Positions 1 to 8,794 are shown, counted from the first letter of the stretch. The stretch is DNA of 64,000 nucleotides from Enterovibrio calviensis DSM 14347 (GCF_000621165.1 NZ_JHZA01000007.1:310001-374000), one strand, 5' to 3'. A program made the numbers and translations. The notes: generated by a model not told the origin, from the letters alone.

Positions 1-743
1 TTGTAATAGGCAAAGCTGAGTTTTTCGCCCACCAGCCAATCGGGGATTGCTAATTCAATGGCATAACCATTGGCCGTCTCTTGCCACCAAGCACGAATCG
101 CTTCAGAGGGAAAGTTGTGTTCGGTATCTGAAATTGTTGTTTCAATCAAAGAAACATCAGCGGGCCCGCTTTGTGCGGCTGAAATAGCGTAACGCTTGAA
201 CTCACCCTCTAACGTGGTGAGCGTGACCATAAGATGGTCATTGCGATCGATGCGCAGCGAGCCACTTCGACGCATCACGGGCGAGCGGTCTGCGACATCG
301 ACGAGAGCAAAGATCTCATCGCCATCACTGGTGAGCGTGAGATCAAAATTCAAGTCATCAGAGCGATAAGGAGAGCGACTGAATATGACGTTGTCTTGCG
401 CATAATTGTGTTTGTAGGCTTGGTAGCGATCCCAATCTAGGGTTGAACCATCGATATCAATGTGAGACTGAAGTGCCACCGCATAGAGATCTTTGCCTCT
501 CTCTAAGCGTGGCTTTGTCGCTAATTGGCGTTCAAATAACTCGGGTTGTTGATTGAGTGACATGGAAAATGCACGCGCCGACCCCATGAGTGTTTGCTCT
601 TGCCCTTGGCGAAGCACATTCTCTAATTCCCACACATAGTTGTAACCAATGAACGGCAACAATAGAAGTAGACCTGAGAGCAGGACGACTTTGGCGCGAA
701 TGCCGGACACCCAGCGCCAAACCTGTTCTATAAAGAGTCTCAT
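1..743 (-). CDS. pdsS: Sensor histidine kinase of the dedicated sortase system (PdsS-like), N-terminal part
   Basis: The frame is open on the minus strand from an ATG at 743 to the left edge, so the C-terminal catalytic part lies outside the window. The visible part starts with MRLFIEQVWRWVSGIRAKVV, then one membrane helix (about residues 18-35), then a long extracytoplasmic sensor region. This is the usual layout of a membrane histidine kinase. The ATG overlaps the stop of the response regulator gene (ATGA), so the two are translationally coupled. The PdsS assignment rests mainly on the neighbours (PdsR-like regulator and PdsO-like OmpA protein). No kinase motif (H box, N, G boxes) can be seen here, so kinase identity is inferred from position. 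Confidence 0.72.
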   Translation of the reverse strand, partial: MRLFIEQVWRWVSGIRAKVVLLSGLLLLLPFIGYNYVWELENVLRQGQEQTLMGSARAFSMSLNQQPELFERQLATKPRLERGKDLYAVALQSHIDIDGSTLDWDRYQAYKHNYAQDNVIFSRSPYRSDDLNFDLTLTSDGDEIFALVDVADRSPVMRRSGSLRIDRNDHLMVTLTTLEGEFKRYAISAAQSGPADVSLIETTISDTEHNFPSEAIRAWWQETANGYAIELAIPDWLVGEKLSFAYY

Positions 744-1435
744 TTGCTGCTGTCCCAGCGATAGCCCATGCCATAAACCGTATCGATGAAATCAAAATCT
801 GTATCAAGGGCGATGAACTTTTTACGAATGCGTTTGATGTGCGATGTGATCGTACTGTCATCCACCACCACGTGGGCTTCTTGCATCAGATCTTGACGGC
901 TACGAACATGCCCAGGGCGTTTCGCCATGGCATGAACTAACCAAAATTCGGTGACAGTGAGATCAACCGTGTGCTGATTCCATTTGACTTGCATGCGATT
1001 CAAGTCGAGCGTGAGATTTCCTCGTTCCAGCAAAGACTCACTGTCAGTGGCTGACTGTTTCAACAACTCGCTTCTGCGGAAAAGTGCAGCAATACGCGCC
1101 ATCAAATGCGGCAGGCTGATGTCTTTGGTGAGGTAGTCGTCAGCGCCCATGCGTAGCCCAACGACCGTATCGATATCACTGTCTCTGGCGGTAAGAAAAA
1201 TGATTGGCAGCGTGGCCGACATCGCGCGCACTGTTTGGCAAAGTTGAAACCCACCGTCAATTTCATCAGCAAGGCCAATGTCGATAATGGCTAAATCGGG
1301 TAAACGCTGTTTAAAGCCGTCCTCAGCATCGTGCCTGTTAGCATAAGTAGAGACGGCGTAACCTTGCTTTCTTAATACGTCCGCGTAGTTCTCACGGATA
1401 GCGGGTTCATCTTCTACGATGGCAATACGTTTCAT
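740..1435 (-). CDS. pdsR: OmpR-type response regulator, PdsR-like
   Basis: 231 residues. The N-terminal receiver domain (about 1-120) has the acidic pair E8-D9, the phosphoacceptor D52 in LAIIDIGLADE and the conserved K in DDYLTKD. The C-terminal winged helix (about 130-230) is of the OmpR/PhoB type (LTVTEFWLVHAMAKRPGHV ... YGMGYRWD). It would control transcription after phosphorylation by the overlapping downstream kinase. It is divergent from the OmpA-like gene at 1659, and this trio is the set known as the proteobacterial dedicated sortase system. A generic two-component regulator remains possible, but the neighbour makes PdsR the better call. Confidence 0.85.
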   Translation of the reverse strand: MKRIAIVEDEPAIRENYADVLRKQGYAVSTYANRHDAEDGFKQRLPDLAIIDIGLADEIDGGFQLCQTVRAMSATLPIIFLTARDSDIDTVVGLRMGADDYLTKDISLPHLMARIAALFRRSELLKQSATDSESLLERGNLTLDLNRMQVKWNQHTVDLTVTEFWLVHAMAKRPGHVRSRQDLMQEAHVVVDDSTITSHIKRIRKKFIALDTDFDFIDTVYGMGYRWDSSK

Positions 1436-1658
1436 TTTTACTCAGATAATCAACCACAAGATGATTTGACTATACCTGAAAATGAAAGCGGTAAAAGGCC
1501 TTGAAAGCGTTTAACCGCAAAAGCCATTTTTTTGCCACATTTGCTCGTCACATTGCCATTTTTGCTCCCATTACATGCCACTTTGACTTGTTTTAATGAC
1601 CTCATCGAAACAACAACTGGGTACATACCCAATCCCTACTTAGGATGAGGAAAGCACA
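1436..1658. promoter_or_regulatory. Divergent intergenic region between pdsR and pdsO
   Basis: This 223-bp gap must hold promoters in both directions. A 60-codon minus-strand frame inside it has no ribosome site or protein-like composition and is not annotated. Upstream of pdsO the strong site AGGATGAGG precedes the ATG at 1659. A likely target of PdsR, but no direct-repeat operator can be assigned by eye. Confidence 0.4.
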
Positions 1659-2384
1659 ATGAAAAAATTCAACAAAACAATGCTAGCGATTTCTTTGGTG
1701 GTTCCAATGTCAGTATCTACCGCATTTGCCAACGACCAACTGACTCACGCCGAGCGTGACAGCACGGTTGAAATGATTGGTTTCGGTGGTGGCGCGGCAT
1801 TCGGTGCAGTTGTCGGTGGCCCTGTTGGCGCAGTGGCTGGCGCGTTGGTAGGCGGTTTGATTGGTCAAATCGCGAGTTCAGACAAACAAAATGTGGCGCA
1901 AGAACAAATCATCGCCGATATGCACGAAGAAAATGTTCAGTTAGCCACTTACCGAGATCTTTACGCGAACAATGAATTAGAACTCGCCAATCTGAAAGCA
2001 TCAATGAAAGAAAAAGACATTCATCTTGAGCTGGCGATGGACATTCAATTCCGCACTAATTCGTCCGAGATCGAACCTCATTTTCAACGTCAGCTTGATG
2101 AAGTTGCCGAGTTAATGCGCCAACAGCCTGAGGTGCGTTGGGATCTGGAAGGGCACGCGGATGTTCGTGGTAATCAAGAATACAATTTACAGCTGTCGCA
2201 ACAGCGTGCTCAAGCCGTCTATGAGTATTTGGTTGAGCAGGGCGTAGCAACTGAGCAGCTGATCCAAACCGCGTATGGGAACCAATTAGCCATTGAAACT
2301 GAAGGTGACCGTGAAGGGTACTTCTTTGACCGTCGTGTTAGTTTGCGTTCAGTTTCAGGTGGTCAAACGGCCGCTAATCAATAA
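1659..2384 (+). CDS. pdsO: Sortase-system-associated OmpA-like protein PdsO
   Basis: 241 residues. It has a signal peptide (about 1-24, ending STAFA), then a glycine-zipper membrane segment rich in GGG/GAVVGG repeats (about 41-70), a helical linker, and a C-terminal OmpA-like peptidoglycan-binding domain (about 125-230). Visible OmpA motifs are DIQFRTNSSEI, LEGHADVRGNQEYNLQLSQQ and FDRRVSL. This domain order matches PdsO, the OmpA family member that accompanies the single sortase of many marine Gammaproteobacteria. It would sit in the outer membrane or periplasm and bind peptidoglycan. Neither the sortase nor its LPXTG-like substrate follows it, which is unusual for the locus. Confidence 0.85.
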   Translation: MKKFNKTMLAISLVVPMSVSTAFANDQLTHAERDSTVEMIGFGGGAAFGAVVGGPVGAVAGALVGGLIGQIASSDKQNVAQEQIIADMHEENVQLATYRDLYANNELELANLKASMKEKDIHLELAMDIQFRTNSSEIEPHFQRQLDEVAELMRQQPEVRWDLEGHADVRGNQEYNLQLSQQRAQAVYEYLVEQGVATEQLIQTAYGNQLAIETEGDREGYFFDRRVSLRSVSGGQTAANQ

Positions 2385-2394
2385 GGAGTGGATG

Positions 2395-2844
2395 ATGAAT
2401 ATTCGTCCAGCCACCTTGGAAGATGCGGAGCGCATTAATGCGCTCTGCCAAACCTTAGGATACTCACCAACTCTGGCACAAACGGAAGAGCAACTATCGC
2501 GGGTGATGAAACAACATCGAGATGCTCTATTTGTGGCCGAAGTGTGTGATTTGGTGGTGGGTTTCATCACCTTACACACGGTCGATGTCGTGCATGATGT
2601 CCAGCCATGGGGCAGAATCTCTTCGCTGGTCGTCGATGAAAATTTCCGTGACATGACTATCGGTAAACAGCTTCTTGATCATGCTGAGATATACCTCAAG
2701 CAACAGAACTGTATGCGTATTGAAGTGACCAGTCATATCAGCCGCGAGGAGGCCCATGGCTTTTATCTGCACCTTGGCTATCGCATTACGCCGCTTCGAT
2801 TTATCAAGCTGTTGGCTCAACGTGTGCTGGTGGCTGCAAGTTAA
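2395..2844 (+). CDS. GNAT family N-acetyltransferase
   Basis: 149 residues. The acetyl-CoA-binding motif A is visible in ISSLVVDENFRDMTIGKQLL, followed by the C-terminal FYLHLGYRIT segment typical of the fold. The substrate is unknown. Two adjacent ATGs occur at 2392 and 2395; the second is chosen because AAGGAG ends 6 bases before it and only 3 bases before the first. The start lies 10 bases after the pdsO stop, so it is probably cotranscribed with pdsO. Its 3' end overlaps the convergent ogt gene by 41 bases. Confidence 0.85.
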   Translation: MNIRPATLEDAERINALCQTLGYSPTLAQTEEQLSRVMKQHRDALFVAEVCDLVVGFITLHTVDVVHDVQPWGRISSLVVDENFRDMTIGKQLLDHAEIYLKQQNCMRIEVTSHISREEAHGFYLHLGYRITPLRFIKLLAQRVLVAAS

Positions 2845-3331
2845 ATGCGTCAGAAGACATGGCTTGCTCGTGCTTGAGCAGCCATGCTTTCGCATCGAGC
2901 CCTCCCGCATAGCCAGTTAGCTTTCCACTTTTACCGATCACACGATGACAAGGCACGATAATGGCAATGGGATTTTGACCATTAGCCGCCCCAACAGCGC
3001 GAGATGCGGAAGGTTTACCAATCGATGTTGCTAGGTCGCCGTAACAACGGGTTTCTCCTGCTGGGATTTTTTGAAGTTCCGCCCACACTTGTTGTTGAAA
3101 TTCAGTACCGAGTAAATCCAAGGCCACTGAAAATTGAACAGGCTCGCCAGAAAAATAGCGATCTAACTGTTCAATGACCGTTTCGAATGGCTCCTTTGTG
3201 ATGAATTCATCGTCTGAAACCGGTATATCGTACTTGTACTCAGGTAAAGACAGTGACGTCAGGCCATGTTCAGAAGCAGTCAGTGTGATTGAGCCTAACG
3301 GTGACGTATAGAGGTAACGATATTGCTTCAT
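2804..3331 (-). CDS. ogt: Methylated-DNA--[protein]-cysteine S-methyltransferase
   Basis: 175 residues. This is a suicide repair protein that transfers methyl groups from O6-methylguanine (and O4-methylthymine) to its own cysteine. The active-site motif IVPCHRVIG gives the acceptor C128, and the DNA-binding region shows GDLATSIGKPSASRAVGAA with the arginine finger. Length is normal for Ogt, with a tail of about 20 residues that looks unconserved. The ATG overlaps the stop of the Ada-AlkA gene (ATGA), so the two form a two-gene alkylation-repair operon in which the methyltransferase absent from the Ada fusion is supplied separately. Confidence 0.95.
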   Translation of the reverse strand: MKQYRYLYTSPLGSITLTASEHGLTSLSLPEYKYDIPVSDDEFITKEPFETVIEQLDRYFSGEPVQFSVALDLLGTEFQQQVWAELQKIPAGETRCYGDLATSIGKPSASRAVGAANGQNPIAIIVPCHRVIGKSGKLTGYAGGLDAKAWLLKHEQAMSSDAFNLQPPAHVEPTA

Positions 3332-4653
3332 GATATTTCCTTATAGTGGGTGCTCAATGCGAAGTAACTGCGCCAAGGTTGTGCGTTGTCAGCCAGCGGT
3401 GATGCAGTGCTGGCTAAGGCTGATACATCAGGCGATCCGGCTCCACGAAGACAGGCGTAATCATATTGCTCTTCAGTGAGAGGATGATCTTGCTCGTCGA
3501 TAAAGTCGCTGGCAGCATGCTTGGACAGACAGTATTTAGCCCAAGACGACAGTCTTTGTTTTTCTGTCACAGGAAGAGGGTAGGACTCTAGGTTTTTGGC
3601 CAGCCACTCTGCACTAGGAAAATAAGCGATGTCTTGTTGTGAATCCTTGATCAATAGCGGTTCGAGCGATGAATGGGTTTCTCCGTTGTTGCTGAGTGAT
3701 TCACCATAAATGGCGCGAATGCCCGCTTCAAACGTATTCCAGACACCAGGGATCCTTGTGATCACGGGTTGGTTTGAGGGGATCAGTGGTAACAGAGCCA
3801 ATGAGATAGCATCAGGGTTTGTATCTAAATCCAGCAATCGTCTTATATGGTTGAGTGCCGCATACAAAAATTTGGGGTCTGACAGCGTGAGTTCGACGAC
3901 AAAGCGATTCTTCTCGGGTTCCAACGTTGCCGTAAACTGCCCGCATTGCGTTCCCAGCATGAATGTTCGCCCGTAAGCATTTTCGCTCAACCACTCGACA
4001 TTCGGAATCAGGTTTTTGCTGATGGCAGAATGGAATTGTTGCCATTGATATGGCGGGCGGAAACTGAGCGTCACGATCAGTGAGTCTGACTGGGTCGATT
4101 GTTTTCCTCTGACTTGCGTTGGAGACAATGCGAGCTGTTGCTGGAAGCAATCGTTAAAACGACGAATACTGTTAAATCCGGACGCAAACGCAATGTCTGC
4201 GATGGAAATCGTCGTTTCATGGAGAAGCTTTTTCGCAAAAAGGATTTGCTGATACAGCGCGTATTGCTTGGGAGAACAACCGAGTGATTCGGTAAACAGT
4301 TTTCTCAAGTAGCGATCTGACACACCCAACTTTTCAGCAAGCATCGGGATGCTATTGTCCTGCAAATATCCTTCATCAATGAGTCTTAAACCTCTTTGAA
4401 ACGTTGTTCGTTTACCGAGCCAAGCAGGGGACCCTGGAGCACTGTCTGGACGACAACGAAGACATGGACGAAACCCTTGTGATGCTGCCTCATAGGCGGT
4501 TGAATAGTAGCGCACATTTTCTTCTTTCGGCGGTGGAGCCGGACATACTGGTCGACAGTAAATTCCTGTGGAAACCACTGCCGTATAAAACAGGCCATCG
4601 AAACGTGCGTCGCGAGAAAGGCGGGCTTGTTGAAAGTGCGTAGTGGTATCCAT
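3328..4653 (-). CDS. Ada-type regulator fused to a degenerate AlkA-like domain
   Basis: 441 residues. The N-terminal Ada zinc domain (about 12-75) has the four cysteines C33, C37, C64 and C67 that take methyl groups from phosphotriesters. An AraC-type helix-turn-helix follows (about 85-185: SVSDRYLRKLF-like and ASGFNSIRRFNDCF). Then come an AlkA N-terminal domain (about 195-300) and a C-terminal glycosylase-like domain starting RIPGVWNTFEAGIRAIYG. In that last domain the helix-hairpin-helix LPGIGPWTA is replaced by PLTEEQYDYACLRG. The catalytic aspartate segment, which in E. coli AlkA is around LPDDYL, reads ALASTAS. It is therefore likely a methylation-sensing activator without glycosylase activity. 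It starts the operon with ogt. Confidence 0.85.
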   Translation of the reverse strand: MDTTTHFQQARLSRDARFDGLFYTAVVSTGIYCRPVCPAPPPKEENVRYYSTAYEAASQGFRPCLRCRPDSAPGSPAWLGKRTTFQRGLRLIDEGYLQDNSIPMLAEKLGVSDRYLRKLFTESLGCSPKQYALYQQILFAKKLLHETTISIADIAFASGFNSIRRFNDCFQQQLALSPTQVRGKQSTQSDSLIVTLSFRPPYQWQQFHSAISKNLIPNVEWLSENAYGRTFMLGTQCGQFTATLEPEKNRFVVELTLSDPKFLYAALNHIRRLLDLDTNPDAISLALLPLIPSNQPVITRIPGVWNTFEAGIRAIYGESLSNNGETHSSLEPLLIKDSQQDIAYFPSAEWLAKNLESYPLPVTEKQRLSSWAKYCLSKHAASDFIDEQDHPLTEEQYDYACLRGAGSPDVSALASTASPLADNAQPWRSYFALSTHYKEIS

Positions 4654-4874
4654 CTCATCTTTCTCATGTGAGTTAATCTGTAGTCACAATAGCACCGCAG
4701 TATTGTAGGTGTCGCCAGAATCGGAACTCAATACTGAGCTTTGCACCTTGATTGTCACGTAGTGAGGTGAGCAAATTCAAAGCTGAGGTTGTTAGTGGTT
4801 GAGGCCGGAAGACAGAAGACAGATATTAGACGGTAAAACAACGCAGGGAAGAGGTGGTTGACAGTGCGGAGAGA

Positions 4875-4902
4875 AATCAGGCTGCAAGAAAGCAGCCTGA
4901 TT
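4875..4902 (-). terminator. Hairpin after the DUF3010 gene
   Basis: A perfect inverted repeat AATCAGGCTG / CAGCCTGATT with an 8-base loop lies just past the stop of the minus-strand gene at 4909. There is no clear T-run on either strand, so termination is only probable. Confidence 0.4.
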
Positions 4903-4908
4903 GGGTAC

Positions 4909-5331
4909 TTACTTGTTCAGGTAAGCACATGCTGTGGTGAAAGCGAGTTCTTGGAACTGCTTAAGACCCACTTCTTTAAGCGAAACCATCACTGGGTTAC
5001 GCTTTAGTGATTCCTTCATTTCAGATGCAGTGAAGATTTCACAGTCCATATCTTGAAGTAGTTGCAGTGCCGCTTCTAGTTTGAAGCCAACCGCGCTTCC
5101 TGCAAATTTGCCTCTCATTGGGCGCTCGCGAATAATGACTTTATCTACTTTGTAGTCGTTCATCAGTTGCGCGAATTGCTTTTGGAAGTGACGGATTTGC
5201 TCGGTGCTGGAGCCATCTGTGATGGTAAATTTACGAGCGCGACAATCTGGCACCTCGAACAACCCTTCTTTTAGTTCTAATAGACAGATGTTCGCTTCGT
5301 TGCTTTTAAAATCGACAGCACAAATTCGCAT
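4909..5331 (-). CDS. DUF3010 family protein
   Basis: 140 residues from the ATG at 5331. A longer frame extends to 5391, but the conserved family start is MRICAVDFKSNEANICLLEL, a hydrophobic beta strand. The protein carries an RNase H-like-looking start (AVDFKSNEA), a basic RERPMRGKFAGSAVGFKLEAA stretch and a conserved-looking C-terminus. This family is common in Vibrio, Shewanella and relatives and has no known function. The gene stands alone between the Ada operon and an HD-GYP gene, with a hairpin behind it. Confidence 0.75.
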   Translation of the reverse strand: MRICAVDFKSNEANICLLELKEGLFEVPDCRARKFTITDGSSTEQIRHFQKQFAQLMNDYKVDKVIIRERPMRGKFAGSAVGFKLEAALQLLQDMDCEIFTASEMKESLKRNPVMVSLKEVGLKQFQELAFTTACAYLNK

Positions 5332-5477
5332 TTTTCTTATTCCACGAGTTAATGAACCAAGCATTATAGGCAAAAGTCGGGCGCGGGTCATGAGTAAAGA
5401 TAGGAACTCAGGCCGATCGACGCAGAATAAGGCAAAAAAATGACGAGTTTGACGTGTAAGCGAGAGGAAACGTCGTA

Positions 5478-6632
5478 TTAGCGGAACTCACTGAAGCTGG
5501 TTTTGAGCTTAGCCTCAGTCAGACCACGGACGATTTTAAGGTCGGGGCGCTTGGTTAGATTAATGTATTCAACTTCTCGGAAAGAATCGGTACGAGCTGA
5601 ATAGAAGAGTTTTACTGTCGGTGTCATGAGATCGTCAGGGTTTTCCTTACAGACTAATCCAACTCGACCATTGCTAAGTTCAACGACAGAACCTATCGGA
5701 TAGAAGCCGATACAGCGAATGAATTGTTTGAGTAGATCGGCATCGAGGTGGAATGGGGTTAGTCCGATCATGATTTTGAAGGCTTCTGATGGAGAAAGCG
5801 CGGGTTTATAACAACGCTCGGCGGTTAACGCATCGTAGATATCAACGATACAAGACATTCTGCCAATTAATGGCAGTTCGTCACCCTTTAAGCCTCTTGG
5901 GTAGCCATTTCCGTCAATTTTTTCGTGGTGCATTAAGCTGACATCTTTGCTGGTGGAGGGTAGGTCGACCATGTTTTCGAGGACGGGTTGAGACAGTGTT
6001 TGGTGCTCTTTCATATGGACGAATTCATCATCAGTGAGCTTACCGGGTTTGTTGAGTACTTCGTCTCTCACCAATATTTTACCAATGTCGTGTACCAAGC
6101 CACCTACGGCGAGTTCTTCAAGTGTCTTTCTGTCTAACTCCAAAAAACGCCCAAAGTTAACAAGGTGGAACGCGACATTCATCGAGTGCTCGAGTAGGTA
6201 AGCACTTTTTTCTCGAATACCGCTTATCCAAAGCACAGCTTCGCGTTTTTCAAAGATGCTCTCAACAATGTTGGCGCTGATCTCTTTAACGGGTTCTATA
6301 TCGACAGGCTTATTTTCATAAACATCGCGAAGGAGTTTACTTAGCTGCTTTTTGGAGGTGTCTACTAGCTGTTTTGCTGCGCTGTATTCGTCGTTACCAC
6401 TAATCGACGAATGTTTACCCACTTTGGTTTCGCGGTAGCGGAGATCTTCGTCCGATGTGATTTGATCTCCATCTACGTAGACAAAGAGAACGCCTTTGTT
6501 GCGGAGGTTGTCGATGGTCTCTTGACGGCGGATGAACCCAGGCTTCTTCATCTTGGTGCGCGCACGTTGAGATTCGATTTGCTCGACATACATTCCAATC
6601 TCTACGCTATCAATGGCGATTTTTTGCAACAT
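5478..6632 (-). CDS. HD-GYP domain cyclic-di-GMP phosphodiesterase (DUF3391 N-terminus)
   Basis: 384 residues, cytoplasmic. The N-terminal DUF3391-type domain (about 1-130) begins MLQKIAIDSVEIGMYVEQIE. The HD-GYP domain (about 150-330) shows the metal-binding HD in GGLVHDIGKILV, then HHEKIDGNGYPRGLKGDEL with an intact GYP, and DIYDALTAERCYKP. These residues support linearising hydrolysis of c-di-GMP to pGpG or GMP. No receiver or sensor domain is seen beyond DUF3391. The gene is monocistronic with a long upstream gap. Specific role (motility, biofilm) cannot be told from sequence. Confidence 0.92.
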   Translation of the reverse strand: MLQKIAIDSVEIGMYVEQIESQRARTKMKKPGFIRRQETIDNLRNKGVLFVYVDGDQITSDEDLRYRETKVGKHSSISGNDEYSAAKQLVDTSKKQLSKLLRDVYENKPVDIEPVKEISANIVESIFEKREAVLWISGIREKSAYLLEHSMNVAFHLVNFGRFLELDRKTLEELAVGGLVHDIGKILVRDEVLNKPGKLTDDEFVHMKEHQTLSQPVLENMVDLPSTSKDVSLMHHEKIDGNGYPRGLKGDELPLIGRMSCIVDIYDALTAERCYKPALSPSEAFKIMIGLTPFHLDADLLKQFIRCIGFYPIGSVVELSNGRVGLVCKENPDDLMTPTVKLFYSARTDSFREVEYINLTKRPDLKIVRGLTEAKLKTSFSEFR

Positions 6633-7110
6633 TGATGTGGGCTCCGTATCTGGGTCGGGTTGTGACTAAGTGGTTATTGATAAATGAGTTAAAACTGGAT
6701 TTAGTGCCACATCACTGATAGCAACTGATAATTACAACTATATACAAAATACAACAGTTTGGCCTATTTTTGCCTAATTCAGTCGATAAATATACAGCCT
6801 ACCAGTATGTCGTACTGATTATCCTATCTATGCCCATATAAAGCGTAGTAGGTATACCCATGAAAAATAGAAGGTTAACCGAAAAATCGTACATCTTTTG
6901 TCCTTTATGGGTAGGCGTACTGATTAGACTGTTAAAATCGACTGTATTTTAATGGTGGACACCCAATATTCATAGCAATGAATGTGACGATTACTTCTTC
7001 GAATGCGAATTAATTCACGTTTTCCATTTGCCCAGCGGCTTGTGTCTCGTTAGAGTGCGCGACTGATTTGGCGAAATGACGGCCAGTTGCTGATAATTTA
7101 GGCGTGCAGA
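6633..7110. other. Intergenic region without a recognised gene
   Basis: 478 bp between the divergent HD-GYP and Nudix genes. It is AT-rich and carries short inverted words (for example ACTGATAA/TTATC-like) but no coding frame with a ribosome site and no clear hairpin. It should contain both promoters. Confidence 0.4.
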
Positions 7111-7638
7111 ATGCGAACACTGAAAACCTCGACCCATCCAGATGTACTTCCTCTTGAAGGTAAATCGCTATTTCAACGATTAGCGTCGAGAGCAATTGTT
7201 GTCCGTGATAATGACATTCTACTGCTATTCACTGAGCGTTATCACGACTACTCGTTACCGGGTGGTGGAATAGACGCAAACGAAAATCAAGTTGACGGAT
7301 TAGTCCGTGAACTAAAAGAAGAAACGGGCGCGAGAAATATCCGCAACATTCGACCTTTTGGTTCATATGAAGAGTTTCGTCCGTGGCATAAGCCAGATTT
7401 CGATGTCGTTCACATGATCTCTTACTGCTTTTGGTGTGATATTGATGATGAGTTAGGTGAAGTGTCACTGGAAGATTATGAAGTGAAAAACGGCATGCGC
7501 CCAGTATGGATGAATATTCACGAAGCCATCGAACACAATAAAAAAACCATGGCAGAAAGTGATAAGCAAGGGTTGTCTATTGTTCGTGAAACGTATTTGC
7601 TTGAACTGATTGCGAAGGAAATAAGCGGACAGTCATAA
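7111..7638 (+). CDS. NUDIX hydrolase
   Basis: 175 residues. The Nudix box lies at about residues 51-74: GGGIDANENQVDGLVREL followed by KEETGA, matching the pattern Gx5Ex7REUxEExGU with all key glutamates. The enzyme would hydrolyse a nucleoside diphosphate linked to some other group; the substrate cannot be predicted. The C-terminal half is longer than in minimal Nudix proteins. It is followed at once by a palindromic repeat and a terminator, so it is monocistronic. No strong ribosome site is visible before the ATG at 7111, leaving some doubt about the start. Confidence 0.9.
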   Translation: MRTLKTSTHPDVLPLEGKSLFQRLASRAIVVRDNDILLLFTERYHDYSLPGGGIDANENQVDGLVRELKEETGARNIRNIRPFGSYEEFRPWHKPDFDVVHMISYCFWCDIDDELGEVSLEDYEVKNGMRPVWMNIHEAIEHNKKTMAESDKQGLSIVRETYLLELIAKEISGQS

Positions 7639-7681
7639 TACCCAAACACCCTGAATCCAGCATCTTCAGATTGCTTGGGTA
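7639..7681. repeat. Vibrio-type palindromic repeat, copy 1
   Basis: Outer arms TACCCAA / TTGGGTA with inner arms CTGAA / TTCAG around a short loop. It lies one base after the Nudix stop and could fold as a stem in the mRNA. The same architecture recurs elsewhere in the window. Confidence 0.8.
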
Positions 7682-7711
7682 GAGCCACTAAGATTTTATC
7701 GTGACGAAAGC

Positions 7712-7740
7712 AAAGAGGCTGGGGAAACCAGCCTCTTTTG
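7712..7740. terminator. Bidirectional terminator
   Basis: AAAGAGGCTG, loop GGGAAAC, CAGCCTCTTTT: a G+C-rich stem with A and T runs on the two sides, between the convergent Nudix and LpxR-like genes. Confidence 0.85.
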
Positions 7741-7770
7741 CCTATGTGTTCAGGTAGTCAGTCGAAAACG

Positions 7771-8673
7771 TTAATAGCGATAGAATAGCGTGAAACTGCC
7801 ATAGCCATGTTGGTCGAGACGCGATGTTTTGAACTGTTTGCTATAGGCGGTGACAGATGCAACTGCCCCCCAATGACGTGAATACCAAGAAAACCCGCCT
7901 GAAATCGACGCTTGGTTGCGTTGAATTTCAAGATCATCATTTTCTGGTGGCTTGTCGCCTTCAATGGTGATGTCGTTAAAACGGTATCGAGCTTCAACGG
8001 TGGTGAAGAAGAAGAACCCATCATCGCTGTGACTTAACATGCCCACATCAACGCTGTTTTGTGCGATGACCGATGTTGCACCAAAGGTGTTGGGCAAGTC
8101 GATACCAATACGATATGTACCGCCTGCAGCGACTTCACTTTGAAAATTACCGCCCTGGCCGCGTCCAAAAACACTAAATTCCCCAATGGGTGTTCTGGAA
8201 ATCAGTTGATGCGCCTCAAAGCCCGCCTGATAAACGAACTGATCGTAGATTTGATAGTCCCAACCTTGAGGGTCTGTAGAGCCGACAATCTCGTGAACGA
8301 TTGATTGTGCCGAATCGGCGGCTGAACTTGGCCCAACAGTACCAAGCATTAAGCTACCACGATAGGCGACAGTATCTGTTTGGTGGTAAGCACGTCCTTG
8401 CAAATAGAGCAGGCCAGCATAAGGGCGCTCATTGGGTTGTGGCGTTTCAAACTCAATATCAGTCGGCGTCCACATTTGCGAAGCAAGCTCGATGCTATAA
8501 CCGATGGTTCCGGGGTCGGAAGACCAGCGTAAACCCAGTCCGCTGGTATAGTCTCTGTCGGTTCCAAGTGCGCCATCATTGTCTACCGTTAACGAAATTG
8601 ACGCGGCGTGGACAGATAAGCTAAGAAAAGGGACGACGAAGAGAGATGCCCCGAAAATGCTGCGTGATAACAT
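7771..8673 (-). CDS. LpxR-like outer membrane lipid A 3'-O-deacylase
   Basis: 300 residues with a signal peptide (about 1-23, cleaved after SVHA). The mature protein begins with the family signature DNDGALGTDRDYTSG (N32, D33), followed by NERPYAGLLYLQG and a QSIVHEIVGS segment containing the histidine. In Salmonella LpxR an N-D pair, a Thr, a His and a Glu form the calcium-dependent active site, and these positions appear to be present. The C-terminus FTLFYRY ends in an aromatic residue, as expected for an outer-membrane beta-barrel. It would remove the 3'-acyloxyacyl chain of lipid A. Standalone gene with a bidirectional terminator behind it. Confidence 0.85.
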   Translation of the reverse strand: MLSRSIFGASLFVVPFLSLSVHAASISLTVDNDGALGTDRDYTSGLGLRWSSDPGTIGYSIELASQMWTPTDIEFETPQPNERPYAGLLYLQGRAYHQTDTVAYRGSLMLGTVGPSSAADSAQSIVHEIVGSTDPQGWDYQIYDQFVYQAGFEAHQLISRTPIGEFSVFGRGQGGNFQSEVAAGGTYRIGIDLPNTFGATSVIAQNSVDVGMLSHSDDGFFFFTTVEARYRFNDITIEGDKPPENDDLEIQRNQASISGGFSWYSRHWGAVASVTAYSKQFKTSRLDQHGYGSFTLFYRY

Positions 8674-8794
8674 AAAATCCTAATATTCGACGTAAAGGCG
8701 GTTATACCGCCAATATTGCGACCAATGTATGCTTTGGTGGATATGCTATACCATTCATTGTACGTTGACGATGCTGGCTTCCAAGGAGAGTGAT

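Noticed and set aside
1450..1632. 60-codon minus-strand frame between pdsR and pdsO
   Set aside because: It lacks a ribosome site, has a basic, cysteine-poor random-like composition and fills a promoter region.
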